DNA of 64,000 bases. Origin: Alphaproteobacteria bacterium. GTDB lineage: Bacteria > Pseudomonadota > Alphaproteobacteria > Caulobacterales > Hyphomonadaceae. Below are positions 15,910 through 25,331 of the stretch, in pieces. The stretch is from assembly GCA_018827375.1 (NCBI GenBank), contig JAHJYW010000032.1, positions 124,001 to 188,000 on the forward strand, read 5' to 3'. The position numbers and the translations under genes are program-made. Position 1 is the stretch's first letter. Each line of letters opens with the position of its first letter. The notes below the pieces were generated by a model. That model was not told the origin of the DNA and did not search any database. It saw only the letters and a list, made by a program, of their open reading frames with translations.

Positions 15910-18492
15910 CTAGTCCTCTTTCTTCGCGGCAGGCTTTTTCTTAGCTGCCGGTTTCTTCTTGGCTGCGGCCTTTTTCGGTGCGGCCTTCTTCTTGGCAGGT
16001 GCAGCCGCCGCGCGGGCGTTCACCAGCTCAATCGCCTGCTCCAGCGTGATGGCGTCAGGCTCGATCTCTTTCGGGATCGTGGCATTGACCTTGCCATGCT
16101 TTACGTAAGGCCCGTAGCGACCGGCGAACACCTGGACCGGCTCGCCGTCACTGTGATTGCCGAGTTCCTTCAGTGGCGTGGCGCCACCGCGACCGCGGCC
16201 CGGATTGGCCTTCTTGTCCTCGATCAGCGCCACCGCGCGGTTGAGGCCGATGGCGAACACGTCCGCCGGGTCTTTCAGGTTCGCATAGGTCTTGCCATGC
16301 TGAACATAAGGCCCGAAGCGGCCGAAGTTCGCAAGGATGGGTTCGTTGTCTTCCGGGTGGCGGCCGACTTCACGCGGCAGCAGCAGCAGTTCGACCGCGC
16401 GTTCGAGCGTCAGTTCCTGCGGCTTTTCCTTTTCGGCCTTGGTAAGCGAGGCGCGTTTCGGTTTTTCGCCATTGGCCATCTCGACGTATGGGCCGAAGCG
16501 GCCGGTCTTGAGATAGATCATCTCGCCGGTTTCAGGGTGGATGCCGATCTCGTTGCCGTCCGGGTTGATTGCGGCGGCGGCGTCGCCATCGGCGCTGAAC
16601 TGGCGGGTGAACTTGCACTCGGGGTGGCGCGAGCAGCCGACGAAGGCGCCGAACCGGCCGAGCTTCATGGACAGCTCGCCCTCCTTGCAGAGCGGGCACT
16701 GGCGCGGGTTCTCGATCGGGTTGCCTTCGGCATCCTGGCGCGGAAACACATAGGCGCCGAGTGTTTCGTTGAGGGCGTCAAGCACGGCCGAGACGCGCAG
16801 GTCTTTGGTGCCGTCAATGTCGGCGGCGAATTGTTTCCAGAACTCGTGCAGGAAGGCTTTCCAGTCGAGCTTGCCGTCGGAGATGACGTCGAGCTTCTCT
16901 TCGAGGCCGGCGGTGAAATCATATTCCACATAACGGGCGAAAAAGTTCTCGAGGAAGGCCGTGACGAGGCGTCCCTTGTCTTCCGGGATCAGCGCCTTGC
17001 CCTCGATGCGGACATAGCCCCGGTCTTCCAGCGTCGACATGGTGGACGCATAGGTGGACGGACGGCCGATGCCGAGCTCTTCGAGGCGCTTGACGAGGCT
17101 GGCCTCGGTGTAGCGCGGCGGCGGGGCGGTGAAGGACTGGTTTGCGAGCGCATTCAGCAGGTCGGCATGCTGGCCCTGCTCCATTTTGGGCAGGCGGCCT
17201 TCGGGATCATCGTCATCATCGCCAGCGTCATGACCTTCGGTATAGAGCTTGATGAACCCGTCAAACACGAGGACCTGGCCTGTGGCGCGCAGGGTGGCGC
17301 GCTTGTCTTTCGAGGCGAGGTCGATAGTCGTACGCTCGAAGAGGGCGGTTTCCATCTGGCAGGCAACGGCCCGGCGCCAGATAAGGGTGTAGAGTTTCTT
17401 CAGGTCGCCGTCGCCATTGTAGTTCTCGGGGCGCAGGTCGAAATCGGTCGGGCGGATGGCCTCGTGGGCCTCCTGCGCGTTCTTGGCCTTGGAGGAATAA
17501 CGGCGCGTGTTTTCCGGCAGGTAGCGGGCGCCATAGTTCGACTGGATCATGGTGCGGGCGGCGGCATAGGCCTCTTCGGCCATGTTGACGCCGTCGGTCC
17601 GCATATAGGTGATGCGGCCTTCTTCGTAGAGCTTCTGGGCGGCCTGCATGGTGCGCTTGGCGCCGAAGCCGAGCTTGCGCGAGGCTTCCTGTTGCAGCGT
17701 GGAGGTAATGAAAGGCGGCGGCGGGTTGCGCTTGACGGGCTTCGCCTCGACGCTGGAGACGGAGTAGCCGCCGGTCTGGACGATTTCGAGTGCCTTGTCG
17801 GCGTCGCCCTTGTTGCCGAGGGTGAATTTTTTCAGCGTGTCGCCATCAAGGGCGTGGAGGCGGGCTTCGAAATCCGTGCCGTCGGGGGCGCGCAGCGTGG
17901 CAGCGATGTTCCAGTATTCCTGCGGGCGGAACAGCTCGATCTCGTTCTCGCGGTCGCAGACGATGCGCAGGGCAACGGACTGGACGCGGCCAGCCGAGCG
18001 GCTGCCGGGCAGCTTGCGCCAGAGGACGGGGGAGAGATTGAAACCGACCAGATAGTCCAGCGCGCGGCGTGCCAGGTAGGCGTCGACGAGTTCCTGGTCG
18101 ATCTGGCGCGGGTGTTCCATGGCCGTTGTGACCGCATTCTTGGTGATCGCGTTGAATACGACGCGCTCGACATGGATGTCTTTCTTGAGGGCGCGGCGCT
18201 TCTTGAGCGCCTCCACGAGGTGCCACGAAATAGCTTCGCCTTCGCGATCGGGGTCGGTCGCGAGAATGAGGGTGTCGGCATCTTTCAGCGAGTTCGCGAT
18301 ATCGGAAATGCGCTTGGCCGATTTGGAGTCAGCCTCCCAGATCATGTCGAAATCATTGTCCGGATCGACCGAGCCATTCTTCGATGGCAGGTCGCGGATG
18401 TGACCGTAGGAGGCGAGAACCTTGTAGTCCTTGCCGAGGTATTTGTTGATCGTTTTGGCCTTGGCAGGCGATTCGACGACGACAAGTTTCAT
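15910..18492 (-). CDS. topA: DNA topoisomerase I
   Basis: 860 residues. The Toprim domain opens with LVVVESPAKAKTINKYLG and carries ILATDPDREGEAISWHL (DxD metal site). The active Tyr lies in RITYMRTDGVNMAEEA. The C-terminus has one four-Cys zinc ribbon (CPLCKEGELSMKLG..FVGC), then three further repeats with GRFGPYVE, GRFGPYVQ and GRYGPYVKH that have lost their cysteines. The protein ends in a Lys/Ala/Pro tail of about 30 residues built from AAKKKP-like units, likely for DNA binding. The enzyme relaxes negative supercoils. The start is chosen at the MKLVVVESPAK motif typical of the family. Confidence 0.97.
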   Translation of the reverse strand: MKLVVVESPAKAKTINKYLGKDYKVLASYGHIRDLPSKNGSVDPDNDFDMIWEADSKSAKRISDIANSLKDADTLILATDPDREGEAISWHLVEALKKRRALKKDIHVERVVFNAITKNAVTTAMEHPRQIDQELVDAYLARRALDYLVGFNLSPVLWRKLPGSRSAGRVQSVALRIVCDRENEIELFRPQEYWNIAATLRAPDGTDFEARLHALDGDTLKKFTLGNKGDADKALEIVQTGGYSVSSVEAKPVKRNPPPPFITSTLQQEASRKLGFGAKRTMQAAQKLYEEGRITYMRTDGVNMAEEAYAAARTMIQSNYGARYLPENTRRYSSKAKNAQEAHEAIRPTDFDLRPENYNGDGDLKKLYTLIWRRAVACQMETALFERTTIDLASKDKRATLRATGQVLVFDGFIKLYTEGHDAGDDDDDPEGRLPKMEQGQHADLLNALANQSFTAPPPRYTEASLVKRLEELGIGRPSTYASTMSTLEDRGYVRIEGKALIPEDKGRLVTAFLENFFARYVEYDFTAGLEEKLDVISDGKLDWKAFLHEFWKQFAADIDGTKDLRVSAVLDALNETLGAYVFPRQDAEGNPIENPRQCPLCKEGELSMKLGRFGAFVGCSRHPECKFTRQFSADGDAAAAINPDGNEIGIHPETGEMIYLKTGRFGPYVEMANGEKPKRASLTKAEKEKPQELTLERAVELLLLPREVGRHPEDNEPILANFGRFGPYVQHGKTYANLKDPADVFAIGLNRAVALIEDKKANPGRGRGGATPLKELGNHSDGEPVQVFAGRYGPYVKHGKVNATIPKEIEPDAITLEQAIELVNARAAAAPAKKKAAPKKAAAKKKPAAKKKPAAKKED

Positions 18493-18559
18493 GGAGGCAC
18501 CTCTTCAAGGGCGGGAGTGATGGGGTGCGCAAGCGCTATATGTCAAGGCCGCAACTGGA

Positions 18560-19684
18560 TCAGCCATCTTCCCGATAGGCGAGCCATGTGAGGGTGCAGA
18601 AGAGTACAAACAAGGGGGGGCTCCACGCGGCTACCACAGCGGGAGCTGCGCCCGTGGCACCCAGACTGGACGAGAACTGGGTGAAGAAATAGAGGCCAAC
18701 AGCCAGCAGCGAGCCCACGGCGAGGAGGCGCGATGTGCCGCCGAGGCGCGACAGGCGCAGGCACACAATGGCGCCGATCAGGCCCATGGCCACGAAGAGG
18801 GCCGGGGTGGCCATGAGGCTGTTCCAGCGCATCTTGTAGCGCGAGGCATCAAGTCCTGCAGCCTGAGTCTGGTGCACGAAGCGGGGTAGCTGCCAGAAGC
18901 CGATCGTGTTGGGCGAAGCGAACTTGTCGAGCAGGGTGACAGCGTCGAGCGAGGTCGGGATGGCGAGGTTCTGCTTGCGCTCGGGCGGCAGGTTCGGGAC
19001 GTTCTCGACAACATTCTCCAGTTGCCAGAAGCCGTTGCGGAGATAGGCTCGGTCGGCATCGATGCGGCGCACAAATGTATAGTCATTGGTAGGCTGGTTG
19101 CCGGCAAAGAGGCGCTCTTCCTGGATCATCTTCACCTTGACCAGCACGATGCCGCCATCTTCCACGCGGTCGGCATGGATCACGATCTGGCTCGTATCAT
19201 CGCCCTGGCGCAGCCAGACGCCGCTATCGGACACCGCCATGGCCTCGCGGCCATCATTGAGCAGGCGTGCGCGTTCCAGCTCGAAGGATTCCGCCAGCCG
19301 CGCCGCGAAAGGGTTGAGCACCGTGGTCGTGAAGATGCCAAGGACGAGGCCCAGTATGATGACTGGCGCAAGGAAGCGCCAGGCCGAGATGCCACTGGCG
19401 CGGATGATGGAGAGTTCCGAGCGGCGGTTGAGGCGCGTGAATGCCAGCATGCTGGCCACGAGGATGGCAAAGGGAAGTGTCTGCTCGACGATCTGGGGCA
19501 GCTTCATCAGCGACAGGTGCAGGGCGCCCGCGAGGCTGAGCTTCACGTCACCGCCGACGGTGCGCAATTGCTCCACCACGTCGATCATCAGGATGGCGAG
19601 CAGCAGAACGCCGAGAACAAGGACCAGCCCAGCCAGGCATTCGCGCAGGATGTAGCGCTGGATGCGGTTGAAGGTGAGGTTCAT
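18560..19684 (-). CDS. lptG: LPS export ABC transporter permease LptG
   Basis: 374 residues of the YjgP/YjgQ family. It starts with RIQRYILRECLAGLVLVLGV and has six hydrophobic segments, three at each end, around a large periplasmic beta-jellyroll-type domain. The motif RRSELSIIRASGISAWRFL after TM2-3 is the coupling helix contact for LptB. LptB2FG extracts LPS from the inner membrane for transport to the surface. Its start overlaps the stop of lptF by 4 bases, so the two permeases are made together. The start codon at 19684 gives the usual length. Confidence 0.95.
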   Translation of the reverse strand: MNLTFNRIQRYILRECLAGLVLVLGVLLLAILMIDVVEQLRTVGGDVKLSLAGALHLSLMKLPQIVEQTLPFAILVASMLAFTRLNRRSELSIIRASGISAWRFLAPVIILGLVLGIFTTTVLNPFAARLAESFELERARLLNDGREAMAVSDSGVWLRQGDDTSQIVIHADRVEDGGIVLVKVKMIQEERLFAGNQPTNDYTFVRRIDADRAYLRNGFWQLENVVENVPNLPPERKQNLAIPTSLDAVTLLDKFASPNTIGFWQLPRFVHQTQAAGLDASRYKMRWNSLMATPALFVAMGLIGAIVCLRLSRLGGTSRLLAVGSLLAVGLYFFTQFSSSLGATGAAPAVVAAWSPPLFVLFCTLTWLAYREDG

Positions 19685-20823
19685 GCCGGCACCGCATCAT
19701 CAGGCGCGCCGCGGGTGGGACCCGGGCGTGCGGCCTTCCCGATCCTGCGACCGCCGTGGAAGTAGACATAGCTCAGGGCGCCAACCACGCTCACGGGCAG
19801 CAGCCACTGGAGGATGTTGAGACCCGGATCGCCGGCGGCGGCGGACTGCAGCGCAAGCTGGATGATGAGGACGACCGTGGCGCCTGTGGCTGCGATAGCG
19901 ATGCGCTTGCCATAGCCCTTGCGACTGAAGTCCCCCCCGAGCACGGCGAAGATCGCTATCAGGGACATGACGATGTTGAGCAAGGGGGTCGTCAGTCGGG
20001 CATGCCCTTCAGCCAATAGCGCGTCGGCATCCTTGGCTTCGAAATAGTTCGATCGGTCAACGACGAAGAGTTCATAGAGATACTTGTCCGATGCCTTGAG
20101 GCGAAGGTCGGAGTCTTCCTTCATGAAATCGCTGAGATCGAACATGTACTGGTCGAACTCGAGGATCGAGAGCTGCTGGTTTTCGTCAAGCTGCTGGCTG
20201 ATGGCGTCGCGCAGGAGAAGGGTCGGGCGGCCCTCCACCTCGACCAGCGAGGCGCTGCGGGCAAGGATGTCGGTCGGGAATTCAGGATCCGTCATGTCCG
20301 AAATCAGCACGCCGCGCAGTTCGCCGCCGATCTGCTCGCGGGCATAGAAGGTCAGCTGGTCGCCATTCGAGGTGAACTGGCCGGGCCGGATTAGCGCTGC
20401 GGCAAGGTCTGCGCGGGCCGTGGAGACGGTTTCACGCATGGCGCGCTGGGCGGCTGGCTGGACCCAGAGGTTCACGGCGAGATGGGCTATGGCACAGAGG
20501 ACGGCGAGGCGCATGATGGGCGAGGCGATCTGCCATGGCGTCATCCCGGCGGCCTGCGCGACGACAATTTCGCTGTCCTTGTGGATGCGGTTGAGCGACC
20601 AGACCCCCGCAACGAACAGGGCAAGCGGGGTCAAAAGCGCGATAATCTGCGGCGCGCCGAGCATGACAATATAGAAGTAGGTCAGTGCAGACTGGCGATT
20701 CTCGAGGATGAGGTCAGTGCGGGCGAGGCCCTGCGCGAGCAGCGCAAGCATGGCGAGACCACCGACGATAATGAGCACGGCGCGCAAGACTTCGTAGAAG
20801 AGATAGGTCTGGACTTTGCTCAT
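19681..20823 (-). CDS. lptF: LPS export ABC transporter permease LptF
   Basis: 380 residues. The typical start QTYLFYEVLRAVLIIVGGLAML is followed by LTYFYIVMLGAPQIIALLTPLALFVAGVWSLNRIHKDSEIVVAQAAG. That stretch holds the coupling motif for the ATPase. The periplasmic domain spans about residues 120-270, and three more transmembrane segments follow. LptF and LptG form the heterodimeric membrane part of the LPS extractor. The gene is divergent from pepA, with a 122-base shared upstream region. Confidence 0.95.
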   Translation of the reverse strand: MSKVQTYLFYEVLRAVLIIVGGLAMLALLAQGLARTDLILENRQSALTYFYIVMLGAPQIIALLTPLALFVAGVWSLNRIHKDSEIVVAQAAGMTPWQIASPIMRLAVLCAIAHLAVNLWVQPAAQRAMRETVSTARADLAAALIRPGQFTSNGDQLTFYAREQIGGELRGVLISDMTDPEFPTDILARSASLVEVEGRPTLLLRDAISQQLDENQQLSILEFDQYMFDLSDFMKEDSDLRLKASDKYLYELFVVDRSNYFEAKDADALLAEGHARLTTPLLNIVMSLIAIFAVLGGDFSRKGYGKRIAIAATGATVVLIIQLALQSAAAGDPGLNILQWLLPVSVVGALSYVYFHGGRRIGKAARPGPTRGAPDDAVPA

Positions 20824-20945
20824 ATGCTCAAATTGACAGTATTTTCCGGCATGGCTGCCTCATATAAGGCATGCTTTTTTCTTAGCTAACGAGTTGCGCT
20901 GCGCGCGTCGACGTTTAGTTTCCGTCACAAACGGAGATAACTCAC

Positions 20946-22412
20946 ATGAAAATTTCATTCGCCGACGCCGCCAAGGCAGACATCGTGGCCTTTATTGTCG
21001 ACGAGGGTGACGGTTTGCCGGGGGCAGCAGCGGACCTTGATGCGTCCTCAGGCGGCCTGCTGACCGAGGCCCTTTCGGGCGTGCGCTTTGATGGCAAGAA
21101 AGACCAGCAGGCTGTTGTCGTGCTGCCGAAAGGCGGCGAAGCGCGCCGCGCCGTCCTGATTGGCGGTGGCAAGCCAAAGAAGCGTGATGCACGCGTATTT
21201 GAGTCGCTCGGCGCCAATCTTGTGAAATCGCATGCCAAGGGCGGGTTCAAGTCGATGGCCGTGCACGTGGCCAGCGCTGAGGATGCCGCACGCGTCGCAC
21301 TGGGTGCCAAGCTGGCTGCTTACCGGTTTGATACCTATTTCACGAAACTCAAGGCTGACCAGAAGCCGAGCCTGACCACGCTGACGCTGATCGTCGACGA
21401 TGCGAAGGCCGCCAAGGCCGCCTTTGCGCCGCTCGATGCCGCCGCCGAAGGCACGAACATGGCTCGGGACCTCGTGAACCTGCCGCCGAACGACCTTTAC
21501 CCGGAGAGCTTTGCCGGGCGCCTGAAGGACCTCAAGGAATTCGGCGTTGAGGTGGAAATCCTCGGCGAGAAGGAAATGAAGAAGCTTGGCATGGGCGCGC
21601 TGCTAGGCGTCGGCCAGGGCTCGCGCAAGGAAAGCCAGCTGGGCATCATGAAATGGATGGGCGGCGCAGAAGGCGAGGATCCGGTGATCCTGGTCGGCAA
21701 GGGCGTCTGCTTTGACACGGGCGGCATCTCGCTGAAGCCGGGACCGGGCATGGAAGACATGCGCGGCGACATGGGCGGTGCAGCTGCGGTGACCGGCACG
21801 ATCCGCGCGCTGGCAGCCCGCAAGGCGAAAGTGAACGTCGTGGGCCTCGTTGGCCTCGTCGAGAACATGCCGGACGGCGATGCCATCCGCCCGGGTGACA
21901 TTCTCACCTCAGCCAGCGGCCAGACAATCGAAGTGCAGAACACGGACGCCGAAGGGCGCCTCGTTCTCTGTGACGTGCTCTGGTACGCGCAGGAGCATTT
22001 CAAGCCGAAGGCCATTGTCGACCTCGCGACACTGACCGGCGCCATCGTGATCGCGCTCGGCCACCATCATGCAGGCCTGTTCACGGGCAGCGATGATCTG
22101 GCTGACGAACTGACCAAGGCGGGTCTCCACGAGGGCGAGCGCGTCTGGCGCCTGCCCATGGGCCCGGAATATGACAGCCTGCTGAAATCCAAGTTTGCCG
22201 ACATGCGCAACATTGGCGGCCGGGCAGCCGGCTCGATCACGGCGGCGCAGTTCCTGAAGCGCTTCGTGAAGGACGGCGTGAAATGGGCGCACCTCGATAT
22301 TGCCGGCGTGGCATGGGTCGAAGGGCACAAGGAAGCGTTTGATGTCACGTGGTCCTCAGGCTTTGGCCCGCGCCTGCTGGATCGCTGGATCGCGCAGAAC
22401 TACGAGGACTAG
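20946..22412 (+). CDS. pepA: Leucyl aminopeptidase (M17)
   Basis: 488 residues. Two-zinc site motifs are VGKGVCFDTGGISLKPG (Lys and Asp ligands), DMGGAAAVTG, and the signature NTDAEGRLVL (Asp-x-Glu). The C-terminal IGGRAAGSITAAQFLKRFV and WAHLDIAGVAW complete the family pattern. It is a cytosolic hexameric exopeptidase that removes N-terminal residues. PepA in some bacteria also binds DNA; nothing here tells. A purine-rich ribosome binding site (GGAGATAACTCAC) precedes the ATG. Confidence 0.97.
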   Translation: MKISFADAAKADIVAFIVDEGDGLPGAAADLDASSGGLLTEALSGVRFDGKKDQQAVVVLPKGGEARRAVLIGGGKPKKRDARVFESLGANLVKSHAKGGFKSMAVHVASAEDAARVALGAKLAAYRFDTYFTKLKADQKPSLTTLTLIVDDAKAAKAAFAPLDAAAEGTNMARDLVNLPPNDLYPESFAGRLKDLKEFGVEVEILGEKEMKKLGMGALLGVGQGSRKESQLGIMKWMGGAEGEDPVILVGKGVCFDTGGISLKPGPGMEDMRGDMGGAAAVTGTIRALAARKAKVNVVGLVGLVENMPDGDAIRPGDILTSASGQTIEVQNTDAEGRLVLCDVLWYAQEHFKPKAIVDLATLTGAIVIALGHHHAGLFTGSDDLADELTKAGLHEGERVWRLPMGPEYDSLLKSKFADMRNIGGRAAGSITAAQFLKRFVKDGVKWAHLDIAGVAWVEGHKEAFDVTWSSGFGPRLLDRWIAQNYED

Positions 22413-22461
22413 ATAGCATTGCTCGTTTCCTCATCCTGCTTGACCATATGGACTCGCTAGG

Positions 22462-22890
22462 ATGAGGGCGGCGGCGCTATTCCTGATAGCGGCAATTGTC
22501 TTTGCAGGTGTCGTCTTTGGGTTCGGGATCGGAAGATATGGTGACCCGATGCTGTGCAAGGGTGAGGGCCGGGCCCTCACGGCCACCGAGCGCAGGGAGC
22601 GCCTGTTGAGATCGGCATATGTCGAACAGCAGCAGATGTGGGATAATTTTGACGCATTTGCAGCCAATGGGGTGGTCGTGGACTCGACATTTGTTGATCC
22701 TGCCAAAGGCACTTTAGGTGGGGGCGTCTATGTCCCGCGCTATTGGGGATCGCGCGACAGCGTGAAGCTGTTAGCTTTTACATTCGATTCCTGTGGTAAC
22801 GTTCTGGAACGGACGGCATCGTCTCAGCAGGTGCCGGGCCTTTTTAATTCACCTGAAACCGACGCCCGATGGGACAATACGGATGAGTGA
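22462..22890 (+). CDS. Small membrane-anchored or secreted protein of unknown function
   Basis: 142 residues. An N-terminal hydrophobic segment AAALFLIAAIVFAGVVFGFGIG acts as anchor or signal peptide. The rest is soluble, with two cysteines (PMLCKGEGRAL and FDSCGNVLER) that could pair in the periplasm. I do not recognise the family. The end overlaps the start of holC by 8 bases and it begins 49 bases after pepA, so it is likely in the pepA-holC operon. Codon use is like its neighbours. Confidence 0.72.
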   Translation: MRAAALFLIAAIVFAGVVFGFGIGRYGDPMLCKGEGRALTATERRERLLRSAYVEQQQMWDNFDAFAANGVVVDSTFVDPAKGTLGGGVYVPRYWGSRDSVKLLAFTFDSCGNVLERTASSQQVPGLFNSPETDARWDNTDE

Positions 22891-23356
22891 AGCGACATCC
22901 CCTGAATGGTGGTTCTACCATCTCTCCTGCACGACGCTGGAGCAGGCGGCGGCTCCACTGATGGCGAAATGCCTCGAAGCCGGGTGGCGCGTGCTGGCGG
23001 TCAGCCCGAGCGCTGAGCGGCGGGCGGCGCTCGACGCGGCTCTGTGGACGTATGACGACAGCAGCTTCCTGCCGCATGGCCAGTCGGAAGCGCCGGGGCT
23101 GGACGCGGCGCGCCAGCCTGTTCTGCTGTCAGCCAAGGCCGACAATGTGAACGGCGCAGCGGCGCTGGTGCTGATGGACGGCGTCACCGTGCCGGTGGAT
23201 GCGCCCTATACGCGCTGCATGGTGATGTTCGACGATGGCGACAGCGGCGCGCGTACCAAGGCACGGGCGCAGTTCAAGGCGGCCAAGGATGCCGGCCTCG
23301 TGACGCGCTACTTCCAGCAGACGCCGAAGGGCGGCTGGAGCGAGGCGGGCGTCTAG
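22883..23356 (+). CDS. holC: DNA polymerase III chi subunit
   Basis: 157 residues from the ATG at 22883 (MSEATSPEWWFYHLS). The frame extends upstream but those codons overlap the previous gene and are not family-like. Motifs of the chi family are FYHLSCTTLEQAAAPLMAKCLEAGWRVLAVS, DAALWTYDDSSFLPHG, and VMFDDGDSGARTKARAQFKAAKDAG, ending near YFQQTPKGGWSE. Chi links the clamp loader to SSB. The pepA-holC pairing is common in alphaproteobacteria. The stop overlaps the stop of the convergent gene by 4 bases in a shared CTAG. Confidence 0.92.
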   Translation: MSEATSPEWWFYHLSCTTLEQAAAPLMAKCLEAGWRVLAVSPSAERRAALDAALWTYDDSSFLPHGQSEAPGLDAARQPVLLSAKADNVNGAAALVLMDGVTVPVDAPYTRCMVMFDDGDSGARTKARAQFKAAKDAGLVTRYFQQTPKGGWSEAGV

Positions 23357-24123
23357 CCACTGCTGCGGGCTTCGGTTTCACCTGAGGCCGGGCGCTGCGG
23401 GAAGACCAGGATGCAGCCGACGATCACGGCCAGCAGGACCAGCGAGGCGATTGGCCGGCTGAGGGCAAGGCCGCCATGGTCGATAGGCTTGTCGAGGAAA
23501 TCACCCACCGTGGCGCCCAGCGGGCGAGTCAGGATGAAGGCGGCCCAGAACAGCAGGGCGTGCGAGATGCGGGTGCGGTAGTAGAGCACCGCGACAATGG
23601 CGAGCATCGCTCCGAAGAGGGCCGCGCCGCCGAGATAGCCGAGCGGGGTTTCGTCGGCGATCCAGTCGCCCAGCGCGGTGCCGAGTGTCTGCGAGACGGT
23701 GATGGTGGCCCAGTAGAACATCTCGACACGGGGCGTTTTGACGGTTTCGACCGAGATGGAGCCTTCGGCGCGTTTCCAGAGCCACAGCACGAGCAGGACC
23801 CCGGCCAGCAGCAGGACGGACCCGCCAGCATAGCCGATGCCGATGGAGCGGGTCGCGAAGTCTGCCATCGTGGTGCCGGCCGTGGTGGAAGCGATGATCG
23901 TGGCCCAGTAGAGCCAGGGCCGGAACCGGCTGGCGGCAATCTGCAGGGCGACGAGCCCGATCAGGATGGCGAGGAAGATACCGGTGCTGACGAGGTAGCC
24001 GAGGTTCAGCGACATGGAGACCGTGTCGCCCCCTGTCTCGCCAAGCGTCGTGGCGAAGATCTTGATGATCCAGAAGCCCAGCGTGACGGCGGGCACCTTG
24101 GCGGCGTGGGATGAAATTGTCAT
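23353..24123 (-). CDS. COG4705-type integral membrane protein
   Basis: 256 residues from the ATG at 24123 (MTISSHAAKVPAVTLGFWI). The frame continues upstream to 24561 but those residues are an out-of-place basic stretch over the neighbouring gene. About eight transmembrane segments are visible. The family hallmark is repeated: FWIIKIFATTLGETGGDTVSM, YWATIIASTTAGTTMADF, FYWATITVSQTLGTALGDW, and FWAAFILTRPLGATVGDF, four repeats of an aromatic-x(n)-T-x-G-x-x-x-x-D pattern. The function is unknown; manganese or other small-molecule transport has been suggested for relatives. Confidence 0.85.
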   Translation of the reverse strand: MTISSHAAKVPAVTLGFWIIKIFATTLGETGGDTVSMSLNLGYLVSTGIFLAILIGLVALQIAASRFRPWLYWATIIASTTAGTTMADFATRSIGIGYAGGSVLLLAGVLLVLWLWKRAEGSISVETVKTPRVEMFYWATITVSQTLGTALGDWIADETPLGYLGGAALFGAMLAIVAVLYYRTRISHALLFWAAFILTRPLGATVGDFLDKPIDHGGLALSRPIASLVLLAVIVGCILVFPQRPASGETEARSSG

Positions 24124-24302
24124 GGGAAAGAGCTGTCTGGGCGACGGCACATTTATGGCTGCGGCGGTGTCGTATCCGCAAGCCGCTGGCCCGGAATGGT
24201 GTGGGCAACACTGCGACTCTACGCGGAACATCGCAGAAGTTGCCGGGGCCGCAAATGAATTATTGTTGACGTTGCAGGGCTTTCCGGCCCGGCAGGCCTG
24301 CT

Positions 24303-24638
24303 CTAGGCCTTCTTCACAAACTCGGATTTGAGGCCCATGGCGCCGATGCCGTCGATCTTGCAGTCGATGTCGTGGTCGCCGTCGACGAGGCGGATGTTCT
24401 TCACCTTCGTGCCGCGCTTCACGACGAGGGAACTGCCTTTGACCTTCAGGTCCTTGATGACGGTGACCGTGTCGCCATCGGCGAGCGGGTTGCCATTGGA
24501 ATCCTTGATGACCTTGTCGCCAGCCTCGGCGGCCTCGCCTGCGGCCCATTCGTGGGCGCATTCCGGGCAGACCAGCATGGTGCCGTCTTCATAGGTGAAT
24601 TCGGACTGGCATTTGGGGCAGGGGGGCAGGGTGCTCAT
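24303..24638 (-). CDS. YjdM/PhnA family zinc ribbon protein
   Basis: 111 residues from the ATG at 24638 ([20 protein letters not shown]). The N-terminal zinc ribbon is CPKC-x(12)-CPEC, followed by the PhnA domain [43 protein letters not shown] and the end [19 protein letters not shown]. Although called alkylphosphonate protein PhnA in older records, the family has no proven role in phosphonate use. The frame is open far upstream but that part lies across ndk on the other strand. It is divergent from ndk across 144 bases. Confidence 0.93.
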   Translation of the reverse strand: MSTLPPCPKCQSEFTYEDGTMLVCPECAHEWAAGEAAEAGDKVIKDSNGNPLADGDTVTVIKDLKVKGSSLVVKRGTKVKNIRLVDGDHDIDCKIDGIGAMGLKSEFVKKA

Positions 24639-24782
24639 GGGGTGGTCCTTGGGGGCAGTAATGATCGGCCCTAAGCCGCATCCCGCCTCTGCGCAAGGCA
24701 GCCCTCTGCGCTTGCCCCGGCGGGCAGGCGCCGCTATAGGCCGCGCCAACACTCCTCTTTCCAGCACAACAGGAACTTCCCC

Positions 24783-25205
24783 ATGGCTGTCCAGCGTACA
24801 TTTTCCATCATCAAGCCTGACGCGACCAACCGTAACCTGACCGGCGCGATCAATGCCGTGATCGAAAAAGCAGGCCTGCGCATCATCGCCCAGCGCCGCA
24901 TCCAGATGAGCCAGGCCCAGGCCGAAGAATTCTACGGCGTCCACAAGGAACGCCCTTTCTTTGGTGAACTGGTCGAGTTCATGACGTCGGCTCCAGTTGT
25001 CGTTCAGGTCCTCGAAGGCGAAGACGCCGTTGCCAAGCACCGCGACGTGATGGGCGCCACGAACCCTGCCGACGCTGCCGACGGCACGATCCGCAAACTG
25101 TTCGCGCTGTCGATTGGCGAAAACTCGGTCCACGGTTCGGACTCCGCCGAGAACGCCGAAATCGAAATCGCGCAATTCTTCACGGCTGACCAGATCGTCG
25201 GCTAA
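24783..25205 (+). CDS. ndk: Nucleoside diphosphate kinase
   Basis: 140 residues, the normal length. It starts with [20 protein letters not shown]; the active His is in [14 protein letters not shown]-like context with [29 protein letters not shown] (His of NxxHGSD). It balances NTP pools using ATP. A 25241-25271 terminator follows 35 bases after the stop. Confidence 0.97.
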   Translation: MAVQRTFSIIKPDATNRNLTGAINAVIEKAGLRIIAQRRIQMSQAQAEEFYGVHKERPFFGELVEFMTSAPVVVQVLEGEDAVAKHRDVMGATNPADAADGTIRKLFALSIGENSVHGSDSAENAEIEIAQFFTADQIVG

Positions 25206-25240
25206 GCCTGCGCCGCCCTTCTGGGCAGCAGAGATTTAAG

Positions 25241-25271
25241 AAAGGGCCCAGCCGGAAGGTTGGGCCTTTTT
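25241..25271. terminator. Terminator after ndk (copy 1 of a repeated terminator)
   Basis: The arms AAGGGCCCAGCC and GGTTGGGCCTT enclose a GGAA loop, with TTTTT on the plus strand and CTTTCTT on the minus strand. It serves ndk and probably the convergent gene ending at 25332. A near-identical copy is at 26932-26963. Confidence 0.88.
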
Positions 25272-25331
25272 GTTTGGATGGCCAGCCGTTTGCGGACGCC
25301 ATTGGACAAAAGTCCAAATGTCTCTTCGGCC

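Noticed and set aside
15715-18591. A 958-residue open frame on the plus strand, opposite topA and the M23 gene
   Set aside because: It is the mirror of two real genes on the other strand; its composition (Val/Gly/Arg-rich, no domain) is what GC-rich antisense frames give.
20855-20880. Hairpin with T run between lptF and pepA as a terminator
   Set aside because: GCCT-CATATA-AGGC followed by TTTTTT has only a short stem with a bulge, and no plus-strand gene ends before it; it is more likely part of the divergent promoter region.
23353-24561. N-terminal extension of the COG4705 protein to 24561
   Set aside because: The extra residues are Arg/Gln/His-rich and lie over the YjdM gene; the membrane protein begins at 24123.
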